Below, in pieces: positions 17,054 to 26,108 of a DNA stretch of 64,000 nucleotides; the stretch's first letter is position 1, and each line of letters opens with the position of its first letter. A program made the translations under genes and the position numbers. The DNA is from G965220205 sp965220205 (lineage in GTDB: Bacteria; Chloroflexota; Dehalococcoidia; Lucifugimonadales; Australimonadaceae): the NCBI GenBank assembly GCA_965220205.1, contig OZ244812.1, positions 1,612,001 to 1,676,000 on the forward strand. Reading direction: 5' to 3'. A model generated the notes under the pieces. It saw nothing but the letters and a program-made list of their open reading frames with translations, did not search any database and had not been told where the DNA came from.

Positions 17054-17731
17054 GTGAGCACCCTATCGCTGAACAAGCTTGGCGGACTTTCGCTGGCCCT
17101 GGGGCCGTTGCTGGCCTTCGCGTTTTTCCTGATACAGCCGGGCGGGCTGTTGATCGACAGCGCGAAACCGTCCGACTCGGCGGCGTTGATAACGGCGGCG
17201 GCGGACAACGTCGTGCTGTCCAACCTCACCGCCATCGTGATAGCGCTCGGCATCATCATGACGACGTACGGGATGTACGTTGTACAGGCCGGCCTCAGAG
17301 GCAGCGGCAACGGGGAATCCCTAGCGCTCGCGGGATTCCTCCTATTGCTGTTCGGCAACGTAGGGTGGGTCATGGCCCAGGGGTTGACACTCATCGTGGC
17401 CGACGCTCAGAGCCCCCAGGCTATGGAGGCGATGGCGCCTGTCTACTCGGTGCGGTTGGGACTCGTCCTGATGCCGGGCCTCGCCGTCGCTCTCGGGTTC
17501 TTCGTGTTCAGCCTTGCCCTGTCGGCTACGCCAGGCTTCAACAAGATCGCCGCGTGGATCGTAGCTTTGGCCTCCATCGTCGCTTTGGTGAGCTACGCCA
17601 TCGCGATCAGCGACCCAAGTCGGCTGGACTCGGGGATTGCTATAGCCAGAGTCTGCTACGTCGCCTGGGTGGTCTGGCCGATCATGCTTGGGGTGGGGCT
17701 GCTGAAGGCTGACGCGCCCGGCCGCAGCTAG
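17054..17731 (+). CDS. Hypothetical multi-pass membrane protein
   Basis: A 225-residue very hydrophobic protein with about six membrane segments (near 10-30, 50-75, 90-115, 130-155, 160-180, 195-220). The start is GTG at 17054, eight bases after GGAGG, which excludes the longer upstream frame. There are no recognisable active-site motifs, and the overall look (LGPLLAFAFFLIQPGG at the N terminus) resembles DUF4386-like uncharacterised integral membrane proteins. It stands alone, converging on the small helical protein gene. Function unknown. Confidence 0.65.
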   Translation: MSTLSLNKLGGLSLALGPLLAFAFFLIQPGGLLIDSAKPSDSAALITAAADNVVLSNLTAIVIALGIIMTTYGMYVVQAGLRGSGNGESLALAGFLLLLFGNVGWVMAQGLTLIVADAQSPQAMEAMAPVYSVRLGLVLMPGLAVALGFFVFSLALSATPGFNKIAAWIVALASIVALVSYAIAISDPSRLDSGIAIARVCYVAWVVWPIMLGVGLLKADAPGRS

Positions 17732-17769
17732 CCAAGGCGCGCATTGGACACGGGAGGAGGCGCTCGCCG

Positions 17770-18033
17770 CTAGGTAAGCGGGGCCTCCTCCGCGCTGTCG
17801 CCGCCCTCCACACCGCTTGCCAGGGCCTCGAGACGAGTCCGCGCGCGTCTGCTGGCGAGCAAGGGGACGAAGTCTTTCACGCTGGCCGAGCGGAGCCCTG
17901 AGACGGCATTCGACATCTCCCGCTCGACCAGTTCCGGATTGATTCGTTCGTTGAATTGCTTGACGAGCTCCGTCGTCTCGGAGCGAATGCGTTCCTCGAG
18001 TACCTTCTCGTGGTCGGTGGTTTGCTCCGGCAT
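17770..18033 (-). CDS. Small helical protein with three-helix-bundle dimerisation domain
   Basis: An 87-residue charged alpha-helical protein. The start at ATG 18033 is preferred over one 39 bases upstream because AAGGAAGG precedes it. The segment KDFVPLLASRRARTRLEAL resembles actinobacterial and chloroflexal proteins with a three-helix-bundle dimerisation domain (DUF3562-like), which typically end VRDFVPLLVERRARRRL. These are uncharacterised. It is transcribed divergently from the amino-acid transporter operon, so a regulatory role is possible but unproven. Confidence 0.6.
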   Translation of the reverse strand: MPEQTTDHEKVLEERIRSETTELVKQFNERINPELVEREMSNAVSGLRSASVKDFVPLLASRRARTRLEALASGVEGGDSAEEAPLT

Positions 18034-18250
18034 GCCCTTCCTTTCCGCGACGTCAGCCCACCGCTGTGGCATTCGCTGTCACCATTCCCAGTACAACACT
18101 GCATTGTTAACGGAACGTTATCGGGTGTTTAAGAGACAGCGGCAGTCCAACGCGTCAGCGGGAGGCGTGGACAGCGGCCCAACGTCAGAATAGAATCGCT
18201 CCCGATCCCAATCCCAAGCTCGGGATTCCCGACCCCACACTGAACGGGAG

Positions 18251-19321
18251 ATGAACATGAGTCTTCAGAAGCGTATTGTCTTTTTCATGGTGATGCTCTT
18301 CGCGCTGGCCGCGGTAGCCGCGTGCCAAAATGGGGAGGATGCCCAAGAGAGCACCCTCGACGTGGTCCTCGACCGAGGAGAGTTGGTCTGCGGCGTCAAG
18401 GCTGACACGCCAGGCTTTGGCGTGCTCGCCCCCGACGGCTCGGCGGAAGGGAACGACGTGGAGTTCTGCCACGCTGTAGCCGCAGCCGTGTTCGGAGACA
18501 GGAACAAGGTCACGTTCACCGAAGCGACCTCCGCCAACCGGTTCGAGTTGCTCGCCGCCGAAGAGATCGACCTCCTGATCCGGACCACCACGTGGACCGC
18601 CAGCCGCGACGCCGACCTCAAGGTGGCGTTCGCGCCCACGACCTTCTACGACGGCGCGGGCGTCATGGTGAAGGCGGGGCGGGACGTGTCGAGCGTTACC
18701 GAGTTGGATGGCGCTACGATCTGCATCCTGGACGGCACCAGCACCCAGGGCGCCGTCTCCGACTTCTTCACCGAACAGGGTCTCACCTACGAGGAGCTCA
18801 CCCTCCAGGCGAACCCCGAGATCCGCGCGGCCTTCATCAGCGATCAATGCGACGGATGGTCTTCCGACAAGTCGCAGCTGGGCGGGCACCAGTTCACGCT
18901 CGTGGCCGACGGCGTCAACGCAGTCGTCCTGCCCGAGACCCTCTCGAAGGAGCCGTTGGGCCCGTCCGTGCGCGACTACGACTCAGAGTGGGAAGACGTC
19001 GTGCGATGGATCGTCAACGGGATGATCATCGCCGAGGAGCAGGGAGTAACCAGCCAGAACGTGGGACAGATGGCGTCGAGTCCTCCCAATAACACGGTCG
19101 CCCGCCTCCTCGGCGTCGGCTTCGGCGGCGGAGCGCCCAGCAACCTGGGCATCGGACACGGCAAGATCCCAGCCACGTTCATGCAGGACGTCATCTCCCA
19201 GGTCGGCAACTACGGCGAGGTGTACGACGCCACCCTCGAACGGGTCGGGCTGACGCGCGCGGGGTCGCCGAACGCCTCCTACCTCGACGGCGGGCTGATC
19301 TACGCACCCCCGATGCGCTAG
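18251..19321 (+). CDS. aapJ: General amino-acid ABC transporter, substrate-binding lipoprotein
   Basis: A 356-residue periplasmic-type binding protein of the AapJ/BztA family, which captures amino acids for the AapQMP importer. The lipobox is AVAAC (Cys25). Family hallmarks include LVCGV near 52, the TTTWTASRDADL segment near 115, and the C-terminal YDATLERVGL...GGLIYAPPMR. ATG at 18251 follows GGGAG. It heads the aapJQMP operon, and a strong hairpin follows its stop, separating it from aapQ as often seen when binding protein is made in excess of permease. Confidence 0.93.
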   Translation: MNMSLQKRIVFFMVMLFALAAVAACQNGEDAQESTLDVVLDRGELVCGVKADTPGFGVLAPDGSAEGNDVEFCHAVAAAVFGDRNKVTFTEATSANRFELLAAEEIDLLIRTTTWTASRDADLKVAFAPTTFYDGAGVMVKAGRDVSSVTELDGATICILDGTSTQGAVSDFFTEQGLTYEELTLQANPEIRAAFISDQCDGWSSDKSQLGGHQFTLVADGVNAVVLPETLSKEPLGPSVRDYDSEWEDVVRWIVNGMIIAEEQGVTSQNVGQMASSPPNNTVARLLGVGFGGGAPSNLGIGHGKIPATFMQDVISQVGNYGEVYDATLERVGLTRAGSPNASYLDGGLIYAPPMR

Positions 19322-19358
19322 AAGGACTGGCAGGCAGTTGACTGACAAACGGTTGACC

Positions 19359-19397
19359 AGGCGTATGGGCGGGAACATCCCGCCCATACGCCTTTGT
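19359..19397 (+). terminator. Strong perfect hairpin between aapJ and aapQ
   Basis: AGGCGTATGGGCGGGA (19359-19374) and its exact complement (19378-19393) form a 16-bp stem with a three-base ACA loop, followed by TTTGTC. It begins 38 bp after the aapJ stop and ends 18-22 bp before the aapQ start. It likely works as a partial terminator or an mRNA-stabilising 3' end setting the aapJ:permease ratio. Confidence 0.75.
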
Positions 19398-19414
19398 CCT
19401 GTCGTTGCCGTGCG

Positions 19415-20581
19415 ATGAATCAATACCTGGCCGGCATCTGGTTCAGGAGACGCTCCCGCTACTTGGTGATGAACCTCGTAGTCGGAGCGTTCGCGGCCGC
19501 CTTTGCGGGCTACCTCGCCTACTCGATAGCAGCCAACTTCTTCGACTTCGACTTCCTCTTCGGGCCGTACGGCAGCCCGGACCGCAGTTCGATCTTCAAT
19601 GTCCTCGACGTCGAGGCGAGCGACCCGCGATGGCTGGCGATCCTCAAAGGAGCCGGCAACACGGTCTCCGTCGTGGTGTTCGCCATCGCCCTCGCCTCAA
19701 TGGTGGGCCTCGCGATCGGCGTGGCGCGCCTCTCGGCCAACCCGGTCATCAACCTGTTGGGGAAGTTCTACGTCGAGCTGTTCCGGAACATCCCGCTGCT
19801 CCTCATCATGTTCTTCTTCGCCTTCGCGGCCTTCCGTGAGCTCCCCCGCATCGAGGACCGGTCGGGCTGGAGCGGCGTGTTCTACGTTAGCAACCGGGGG
19901 GTGGTCATGCCCTGGCTCGAGCCCGCCAATGGGCTCTGGTGGGTGTGGGCGGTTGCGCTGCTCGTCGCCGGCGGGGCCGGCTGGCTCGTGAGAGCGCGCC
20001 GCATGCGCGCCGAGGCCCTGACGGGCGAGAGCCTGCGCCACAACACGTGGGGGGTCGCAGTATTCGTGCTGATAGGAGGGGCGGCGTACGCGGCGCTGCA
20101 GTTCCCGGTGCGCTGGACCCTGCCCGGCATCGTTGAATCGGATGCGGGGTTCCTCGCCTACGCCGGGGGCATCCTCTTCGGCCTCGGCTACATCAGCGCG
20201 CTGGTGTCGCTGACGCTCTACTTCAGCGCGTTCATTGCCGAGATCGTCCGTGGATCGATCCAGGCCGTGCCGCGCGGGCAGACCGAGGCTTCCGCTTCAC
20301 TAGGCCTCTCAGCCTACCAGCGGTTCTCGCTGATCGTCCTCCCACAGGCGTTGCGCGTCATGCTCCCGTCGCTCAACAACGAGTACCAGAACGCCAACAA
20401 GGACTCGACGCTCGCGCACGCCATCGCGTACGGAGAGATCGTCCTGATATCGAACAGGATTGTGAACAACGCCGGCAACCTGTTGCAGACCTATATCTTC
20501 ATCTTCCTCGTCTTCGTCATCACGAACCTCCTCATCTCGTTCGTGATGAACACGATCAACAAGAACGTGCAGATCAAATGA
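19415..20581 (+). CDS. aapQ: General amino-acid ABC transporter, permease 1
   Basis: A 388-residue inner-membrane permease of the HisMQ/AapQ type. It has an N-terminal membrane segment, the characteristic extra periplasmic region typical of AapQ/BztB, and the EAA loop region (ASASLGLSAYQRFSLIVLPQALR) before the last two helices, which contacts the ATPase. ATG 19415 is chosen; a TTG seven codons upstream is possible. Ribosome site is weak, and the preceding hairpin may sequester the start region. Its stop overlaps the aapM start by four bases (ATGA), indicating translational coupling. Confidence 0.92.
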   Translation: MNQYLAGIWFRRRSRYLVMNLVVGAFAAAFAGYLAYSIAANFFDFDFLFGPYGSPDRSSIFNVLDVEASDPRWLAILKGAGNTVSVVVFAIALASMVGLAIGVARLSANPVINLLGKFYVELFRNIPLLLIMFFFAFAAFRELPRIEDRSGWSGVFYVSNRGVVMPWLEPANGLWWVWAVALLVAGGAGWLVRARRMRAEALTGESLRHNTWGVAVFVLIGGAAYAALQFPVRWTLPGIVESDAGFLAYAGGILFGLGYISALVSLTLYFSAFIAEIVRGSIQAVPRGQTEASASLGLSAYQRFSLIVLPQALRVMLPSLNNEYQNANKDSTLAHAIAYGEIVLISNRIVNNAGNLLQTYIFIFLVFVITNLLISFVMNTINKNVQIK

Positions 20582-21921
20582 CGACGCTCGTAATACAACG
20601 TAGGGCCATGGCGAGGCGCCTGACGTGGGCGAGGGCGAACCTCTTCAATTCGCGGGGCAACGCTGTCCTCAGCGCCGCCGCGCTGGCCGCCGGCGCCCTG
20701 ATTGCGTTCCTGGCGCTCTGGTTCGTCCTGTTCCAGGCGAACTGGGGCCTGGTGGCAATCAACCGCAAGCTGTTCTTCATCGGGAGCTACCCGTCAGAAG
20801 ACACCTACAGGATATGGATATCGGCCTTCATCGCAGTGGCGCTGGCCGCCGTGACCTACGGCGTCTGGATAAGGCGGCTGCGGCCTCTTGCCGTGGCTGT
20901 CGGCGTCGCGGCCGTCCTGACGCTCACGCTCGGCCTCGGCGCGGAGTTTCGCATCGAGGAGTCCGCGTACACCGAAACAGTGACCGACGGCGGCCTGACC
21001 ACGACCGTCAGCGGCATCGACCGGCAGCTAGTGCGCGATGGCGGTTGGGCGCCGCGCTGGCTGTACGCGCTATCGCTTGGCCTCGCGCTGCCTTTCGGCA
21101 CGACGTGGTTGCTGGTGGCGTTGCTGTTCGCCGTCCTGGTCGGCGGCGCCTGGGCGGGTCGGCTCCTGGCGCGATGGAAGGACAATCCGGTGCTCCTTCA
21201 GAGCATCGGCGCCGGATGGGTCCTGCTGGTGCCGGTCATCCTCTTGTTGCAGATTGGGGTCTCAAGCGGGAGCTGGGAGAGCGTATTCCTCGACCTACTG
21301 GTGTTCGCGGTAGGCGGGTCTTTCTCATTCCTGATCGGCCTGCTGCTCGCGCTTGGACGCATCTCGCCCTATTGGGCCATCCGCGTCTCGTCGGTCAGCT
21401 ATATCGAAGTGGTGCGGGCCGCCCCGTTGCTGGTCTGGCTCCTGCTCGCCACGTTCCAGCGGGACGAGTTCGGCCCGCTGGGCGAGGCGTTCAGCAGCAT
21501 CGGGCTCGTCTTCCGCGTGATGATCGTCTTCGCCTTCTTCGGTGGAGCGTACATCGCCGAGGTGGTGCGGGGCGGCCTGCAGTCCATCTCCCGCGGACAG
21601 TACGAAGCGGCGGAGGTCAGCGGGCTCACCTCCTTCCAGAAGTACGCGTTCGTCATCCTGCCCCAGGCGCTCAAGGCGGTCATCCCCGCGCTCATCGGGC
21701 GCTTCATAGCGTTGTGGAAGGACACCGCCCTGCTGGCGGCCATATCGCTGGTGAACACCCTCGATAAGGCGAAGAAAGTGCTCGGCAGCCAAAGCGACAT
21801 AGCCGAGGGCGCCTTCTTCGAGGTCTACGTTATCGTCGGCCTCATCTACTGGGTTGTCTCCTACCTGCTGTCCCGGCTCGGCGGAGCGGCGGAGGCCCGG
21901 TTGGGACAAGGTCGCAGGTAA
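20578..21921 (+). CDS. aapM: General amino-acid ABC transporter, permease 2
   Basis: A 447-residue partner permease of the AapM/BztC type. The N-terminal half has several membrane helices in a loosely conserved region, and the C-terminal half is the canonical BPD_transp_1 domain with an EAA loop (YEAAEVSGLTSFQKYAFVILP). Predicted to pair with AapQ as the membrane channel. It overlaps aapQ by four bases and is followed 22 bp later by the ATPase. Slightly longer than the Rhizobium protein, the extra length lying in the first half. Confidence 0.92.
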   Translation: MTTLVIQRRAMARRLTWARANLFNSRGNAVLSAAALAAGALIAFLALWFVLFQANWGLVAINRKLFFIGSYPSEDTYRIWISAFIAVALAAVTYGVWIRRLRPLAVAVGVAAVLTLTLGLGAEFRIEESAYTETVTDGGLTTTVSGIDRQLVRDGGWAPRWLYALSLGLALPFGTTWLLVALLFAVLVGGAWAGRLLARWKDNPVLLQSIGAGWVLLVPVILLLQIGVSSGSWESVFLDLLVFAVGGSFSFLIGLLLALGRISPYWAIRVSSVSYIEVVRAAPLLVWLLLATFQRDEFGPLGEAFSSIGLVFRVMIVFAFFGGAYIAEVVRGGLQSISRGQYEAAEVSGLTSFQKYAFVILPQALKAVIPALIGRFIALWKDTALLAAISLVNTLDKAKKVLGSQSDIAEGAFFEVYVIVGLIYWVVSYLLSRLGGAAEARLGQGRR

Positions 21922-21943
21922 CCCCAAACGGAGAGGACGGTCT

Positions 21944-22696
21944 ATGCCAGTACACAACGACAACGTCATAGTCCAGCTCCAAGGCGTGGTTAAGCGCTAT
22001 GGCGACTTCACCGCACTGAAGGGAATCGACATGTCCGTCCGCGAGGGCGAGGTGGTCGTCATCATCGGGCCGTCGGGCTCCGGCAAGTCCACGCTGCTCA
22101 GGACGATCAACCAGCTCGAAAAGCACGACGCCGGCAGGATCGTCGTGAATGGCGTCGAGATGACCGACGACGTGAGGACGCTCACCAAGATACGGACGGA
22201 AACGGGGATGGTGTTCCAGCAGTTCAACCTGTTCCCCCACCTGACGGTCTTGCGGAACCTAACCCTGGCTCCTCAGAAGGTCCGACACATTCCGCAAAGC
22301 GAAGCGGAGGAGCTCGCCATTCGACTGCTGAACCGCGTCGGCATACCCGAGCAGGCGCAGAAGTTCCCCGGCCAACTGTCGGGCGGCCAGCAGCAGCGCG
22401 TCGCCATCGCCCGTGCGCTCGCCATGAACCCGAAGGTCATGATGTTCGACGAGCCCACCTCCGCGCTCGACCCGGAGATGATCAACGAGGTGTTGAAGGT
22501 GATGGGTGAGCTGGCCGCGGACGGCATGACGATGATCTGCGTCACGCACGAGATGGGCTTCGCCCGCAACGTCGCCGACCGCGTGATCTTCATGGACGAA
22601 GGGGAAATCGTCGAAATCGGGACATCCCAGGAGTTCTTCACCAACCCCCGCGAACCCCGCACCAAGCTCTTCCTCGACCAGATTCTCACGCACTGA
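21944..22696 (+). CDS. aapP: General amino-acid ABC transporter, ATP-binding protein
   Basis: A 250-residue ABC ATPase of the polar amino-acid class that powers AapQM. Walker A is GPSGSGKST (42-50), the signature is LSGGQ (145-149), Walker B is VMMFDEP (165-171), and a His switch follows in VTHEMGF. Start at ATG 21944 after GGAGAGGACGG gives the normal family length; the frame is open further upstream only by chance overlap with aapM. Last gene of aapJQMP. Confidence 0.95.
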   Translation: MPVHNDNVIVQLQGVVKRYGDFTALKGIDMSVREGEVVVIIGPSGSGKSTLLRTINQLEKHDAGRIVVNGVEMTDDVRTLTKIRTETGMVFQQFNLFPHLTVLRNLTLAPQKVRHIPQSEAEELAIRLLNRVGIPEQAQKFPGQLSGGQQQRVAIARALAMNPKVMMFDEPTSALDPEMINEVLKVMGELAADGMTMICVTHEMGFARNVADRVIFMDEGEIVEIGTSQEFFTNPREPRTKLFLDQILTH

Positions 22697-22793
22697 TTCG
22701 GTAAGATAGTGCGGGCGCGCTGGCGCGAGCGGCTGCCCTGCTCTAGGATACCCACGCTACGCGGCCCCCCAGCCCGCGAAGGAGTTCTCTCGC

Positions 22794-23249
22794 ATGATCT
22801 ACGAGGGGAAGGCAACGCTCGACGCGACGCCGCTCGACGTTTGGACGGTAGTGCTCGACGCTGAGCAGTTCGCCGCGTGCATGCCCGGCGTCGAGGACCT
22901 CAGCCAAGTGGACGACCATACCTTCGAAGGCGCGATCAGTGCGCAGATTGGGCCGCTGTCGGGCTCGTTCAGCTTCAGGGCCAGCATTGTCGAGAGCTCG
23001 CCGCCCACCGAGCTTGCCGCTCATGTCGAGGGTGCCGATTCGATGACGAACAGCAGGGTAACGTCCGAAATCGCCATGACCCTGGCGGCATCGGGACCCG
23101 AGCAGACGGAGCTCGCCTACCGGGTTGTCGTGGACATCCATGGCCGCCTGGCAATCATTGGCGATATGGTGCTCCGAGCCACGGGAGCGCAGATGATCGA
23201 GGAGTTCTTCAACCGGCTGCGCGCCCGGGTCGAGGGCGCGACGGTCTGA
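22794..23249 (+). CDS. CoxG-like SRPBCC-domain protein
   Basis: A 151-residue protein of the carbon-monoxide-dehydrogenase subunit G (CoxG) family, an SRPBCC/START-like fold that in CO oxidisers anchors the molybdenum hydroxylase to the membrane. Typical features are an opening beta-strand with the PLDVWTVVLDAEQFAACMPG segment and a closing amphipathic helix (IEEFFNRLRARVEG). No CoxMSL genes are in the window, so it is a stand-alone member, probably binding a hydrophobic ligand or partner enzyme. It heads the plus-strand catabolic island, 57 bp before the GMC oxidoreductase. Confidence 0.83.
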   Translation: MIYEGKATLDATPLDVWTVVLDAEQFAACMPGVEDLSQVDDHTFEGAISAQIGPLSGSFSFRASIVESSPPTELAAHVEGADSMTNSRVTSEIAMTLAASGPEQTELAYRVVVDIHGRLAIIGDMVLRATGAQMIEEFFNRLRARVEGATV

Positions 23250-23305
23250 GCTCCAGCCCGCCGGCCCGGCCGAACGAAGAGTCCGCGCGTACGTGGAGGA
23301 GCAGC

Positions 23306-24826
23306 ATGCAGCAGAGGCAGGCCTATGATGTCATCGTCATCGGGGGCGGCTCGGCGGGGTGCGCCGCCGCAGCACGACTGTCGGAGGACCCCCGGCGGCA
23401 GGTCCTGCTGCTCGAAGCAGGCCCCGACCCGCTGCCCATCCCCGACACGATTGCGGACGGCTCGTTCGGGACCCGCGCGGTGCTCCAGTCCCCTTACGTG
23501 CTCATGTACCCCACGCAGCGAAAGGGCGACGGCAGTACGTTCTACGCGCTGAGCGGACGGGTCATGGGGGGAGGCTCGTCGGTCAACGCGATGGCCGTCG
23601 TCCGACCTACGAAACACGACCTCGACAGCTGGGCAGCCGCCGGCAACCCTGGCTGGACCTACGACGAGTGCCTCCCATTCCTGAAACGAATCGAGTCGGA
23701 CCAAGACTACGGCGACAGCCCCATCCACGGGACGGAAGGGCCGCTGTACGTCAAACGCCCCTACACGCTGGACATGCCCGCTTCCGAGCCGGTCCAGGCG
23801 TTCATCGACCGCGCTCTCGGCATGGGCCTCCCTTTGTGCCCCGACCTGAACGTGCCGGACCCGCTGGGAGTCTGCGGCTCGGCGTACAACATCAAGGACG
23901 GCGTGCGCCAATCGACAACGGTCGCCTACCTTGACCCCGCCCGAGACCGCCCCAACCTGCACATCGCCGCCGAAGCGACCGTCGTTTCGCTCGGCATCGC
24001 CGGCGGCCGAGTCGATGAGGTCGTCTACGAGCAGCATGGAGAGACCCTCTCGGCGGGGGCGGACCGCGTGGTCCTCAGCGCCGGCGTCTACCACAGCCCC
24101 CAGGTCCTGATGCTCTCGGGCATCGGCCCCGCCGGCGAGATGGAGCGGCTCGGCATCGAAGGCGTCCACGTGCTCGAGGGGGTCGGCCAGAACTACCAGG
24201 ACCACGCAACCATTGAGATGACGTTTGAGGGCCAGACCGCGTTCCGTCCCGACTGGGTCATCCCCCGCTTTCGGTTGATGGTGAAGAGCGACCCGAGCCT
24301 CCCGTGCGGGAATTTCCACATCACTATGCGCGCGCCGACGGAGATACCTGGGCTCAAGCGGATGATGCCCGTGTCGGCGAGTCTCCTCGAACAGCGAGCG
24401 AGGGGGCGCGTGTTCCTCCAGAGCTCTGACCCTCACGATCTGCCCGGAATCGACGACGCCATGCTCGAGCACCCCGGCGATATCGAAGCGGTGCTCAATG
24501 CGATGCGTTTCATCTACGAACTGGTCCAAGACGAATCGCTGAGCCATCTCTACGGCCCGTTGCTCTACCCCGGCCCGGACGAGGACTGGGCGCAGTTCGC
24601 CCGGAGCACCCACGGCTCCTACCATCACGGCGCCGGGACCTGCATGATGGGCCCCGCCTCGAACGACATGGCCGTCGTGGACCACCGGCTCCGCGTCCAC
24701 GGCATGGAGAACCTCTACGTCGCCGACGCCTCGATCATGCCCACTGTCACCCACGGCAACACCAACGTGACGTCAATCATGATCGGCGAGCGCGTCGCCG
24801 ACTTCATCGCTGAAGCAGGCGGCTGA
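23306..24826 (+). CDS. GMC-family FAD oxidoreductase
   Basis: A 506-residue glucose-methanol-choline oxidoreductase that oxidises a primary or secondary alcohol with FAD. The Rossmann motif GGGSAG is at 13-18, GRVMGGGSSVNAM is the FAD-covering segment, and the active-site pair is His441 (YHHGAGT) with His483 (THGNTN). ATG 23306 with GGAGGAGC gives the usual length; an upstream open frame overlaps the CoxG-like gene and is not used. Closest in layout to choline- or alcohol-dehydrogenase-type members. Context with three alcohol dehydrogenases and Rieske enzymes suggests oxidation of a side-chain or ring alcohol. Confidence 0.9.
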   Translation: MQQRQAYDVIVIGGGSAGCAAAARLSEDPRRQVLLLEAGPDPLPIPDTIADGSFGTRAVLQSPYVLMYPTQRKGDGSTFYALSGRVMGGGSSVNAMAVVRPTKHDLDSWAAAGNPGWTYDECLPFLKRIESDQDYGDSPIHGTEGPLYVKRPYTLDMPASEPVQAFIDRALGMGLPLCPDLNVPDPLGVCGSAYNIKDGVRQSTTVAYLDPARDRPNLHIAAEATVVSLGIAGGRVDEVVYEQHGETLSAGADRVVLSAGVYHSPQVLMLSGIGPAGEMERLGIEGVHVLEGVGQNYQDHATIEMTFEGQTAFRPDWVIPRFRLMVKSDPSLPCGNFHITMRAPTEIPGLKRMMPVSASLLEQRARGRVFLQSSDPHDLPGIDDAMLEHPGDIEAVLNAMRFIYELVQDESLSHLYGPLLYPGPDEDWAQFARSTHGSYHHGAGTCMMGPASNDMAVVDHRLRVHGMENLYVADASIMPTVTHGNTNVTSIMIGERVADFIAEAGG

Positions 24827-24875
24827 CCACGAGAGTCTGGCTGGGCTGGCCGCGCCGTTGCCGAGGAGACAGGTC

Positions 24876-25973
24876 ATGACGGACAAGGTGCTCGCCGCGA
24901 CGCTGACCGCGCCGAAACGGATCGAGGTCCGCGAGTATGACATGCCTGCCCCCGGACCGGACGCGGGCCTGCTCCGGATCGAACGGTGCGGCGTGTGCGG
25001 CAGCGATGTCAGCGGGTGGCAGTCGATGCGCCGCGGCGTGCGGGTCCTTGGTCACGAGAACCTCGGCACGATTGCCCAGATCGGGCGCGAGGCCCAGGAG
25101 CGGTGGGGCGTCAAAGAGGGCGACCGCGTCGCGCTCGAGGAGTACATCCCCTGCGGCGTCTGCGCCGTCTGCCGGTCCGGCGACTACCGCTTCTGCCCGC
25201 AGACCGACATCGGCCTCGCCGGCGACCGGCTCTGGTACGGATCGACCTCCGCCGCCATCGAGCCGGCAATCTGGGGCGGCTTCAGCCAGTACCTCTATAT
25301 GCACCCGGGGACGGTTGTGCACAGGATGCCCGAGCACGTCCCCCCGAACGAGGCCGCGTTCTTCCTGCCGCTGTCCAACGGGTTCGAGTGGGTGCGCGGC
25401 TACGGCGGAGCGGAAGTGGGCGACGTCGTCGTCGTCCAGGGTCCCGGCCAGCAGGGCCTCGCGTGCGTCGTCGCGGCCAAGGAGGCCGGCGCCTCCCACG
25501 TCATCGTCAGCGGGTTGCGCCGGGACGAGGCCCGGCTTGCCGCCGCCAGCGCACTCGGCGCCGACGTGACGGTCGACGTCGAGAGCGAGTCGCTCGCCGA
25601 GCGTGTATTCGAGGTCACCGGCGGGCACGGCGCGGACGTAACGGTCAACGTCTCCGGCGGCGCCGGGACCGTTGCGGAGAGCGTCGCCTTCGCCGCGCGC
25701 AACGGCGTCATCGTCCTGGGCGGCCCCGGCGAGCAGCATATCTCCACCGTTGGCACGGGACGCAAGAACCTGACGATGCGATGGGCGCACGGGCACTCGT
25801 ACAGATCGGTCGAGTTGGCCATCCAGTGCATCGCGTCCGGGGCATACCCCATCGACCTCGTGGCGACGCACCACTTCAGCTTGGAAGACGCGGCGCTCGC
25901 CATCCAGTCCGTCGCCGGCGAAGGCGTCCCCAACGCCATCCACGTGAGCATCGACCCCTGGGCGACGGCCTAG
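24876..25973 (+). CDS. Zinc-dependent alcohol dehydrogenase (MDR family), paralogue A
   Basis: A 365-residue medium-chain dehydrogenase. Catalytic zinc ligands fit Cys41 (GVCGSD), His60 and Glu61 (GHEN). The structural zinc lobe is intact with Cys93, Cys96, Cys99 and Cys107. The Rossmann segment VVVQGPGQQGLACV replaces the classic GxGxxG. ATG 24876 follows GAGGAG. First of three tandem paralogues (A, B, C), which share the same unusual EEYIPC and FSQYLYM segments. Substrate unknown; a role in oxidising alcohols made by the neighbouring oxygenases is plausible. Confidence 0.9.
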   Translation: MTDKVLAATLTAPKRIEVREYDMPAPGPDAGLLRIERCGVCGSDVSGWQSMRRGVRVLGHENLGTIAQIGREAQERWGVKEGDRVALEEYIPCGVCAVCRSGDYRFCPQTDIGLAGDRLWYGSTSAAIEPAIWGGFSQYLYMHPGTVVHRMPEHVPPNEAAFFLPLSNGFEWVRGYGGAEVGDVVVVQGPGQQGLACVVAAKEAGASHVIVSGLRRDEARLAAASALGADVTVDVESESLAERVFEVTGGHGADVTVNVSGGAGTVAESVAFAARNGVIVLGGPGEQHISTVGTGRKNLTMRWAHGHSYRSVELAIQCIASGAYPIDLVATHHFSLEDAALAIQSVAGEGVPNAIHVSIDPWATA

Positions 25974-26108
25974 CGGGCCGCGGGGGCGTAGGTCGGCGCC
26001 GACGCAGCCCTCGCGATTGACCCTCGTCTGACGCCGGCGTATGTTGCTCGATGGGGCCGCGGCCCCGCCGACGCGACTCGGACAAGGGCCGCGCGCACGA
26101 GGTGAACC

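Noticed and set aside
18108..18120. TAACG-GAA-CGTTA palindrome between the divergent small gene and aapJ
   Set aside because: Arms are only five bases and no promoter elements are aligned with it, so chance occurrence is likely.
22877..23305. Upstream extension of the GMC oxidoreductase over the CoxG-like gene
   Set aside because: The FAD domain begins right after ATG 23306 with a good ribosome site; the upstream part is out-of-frame CoxG sequence.
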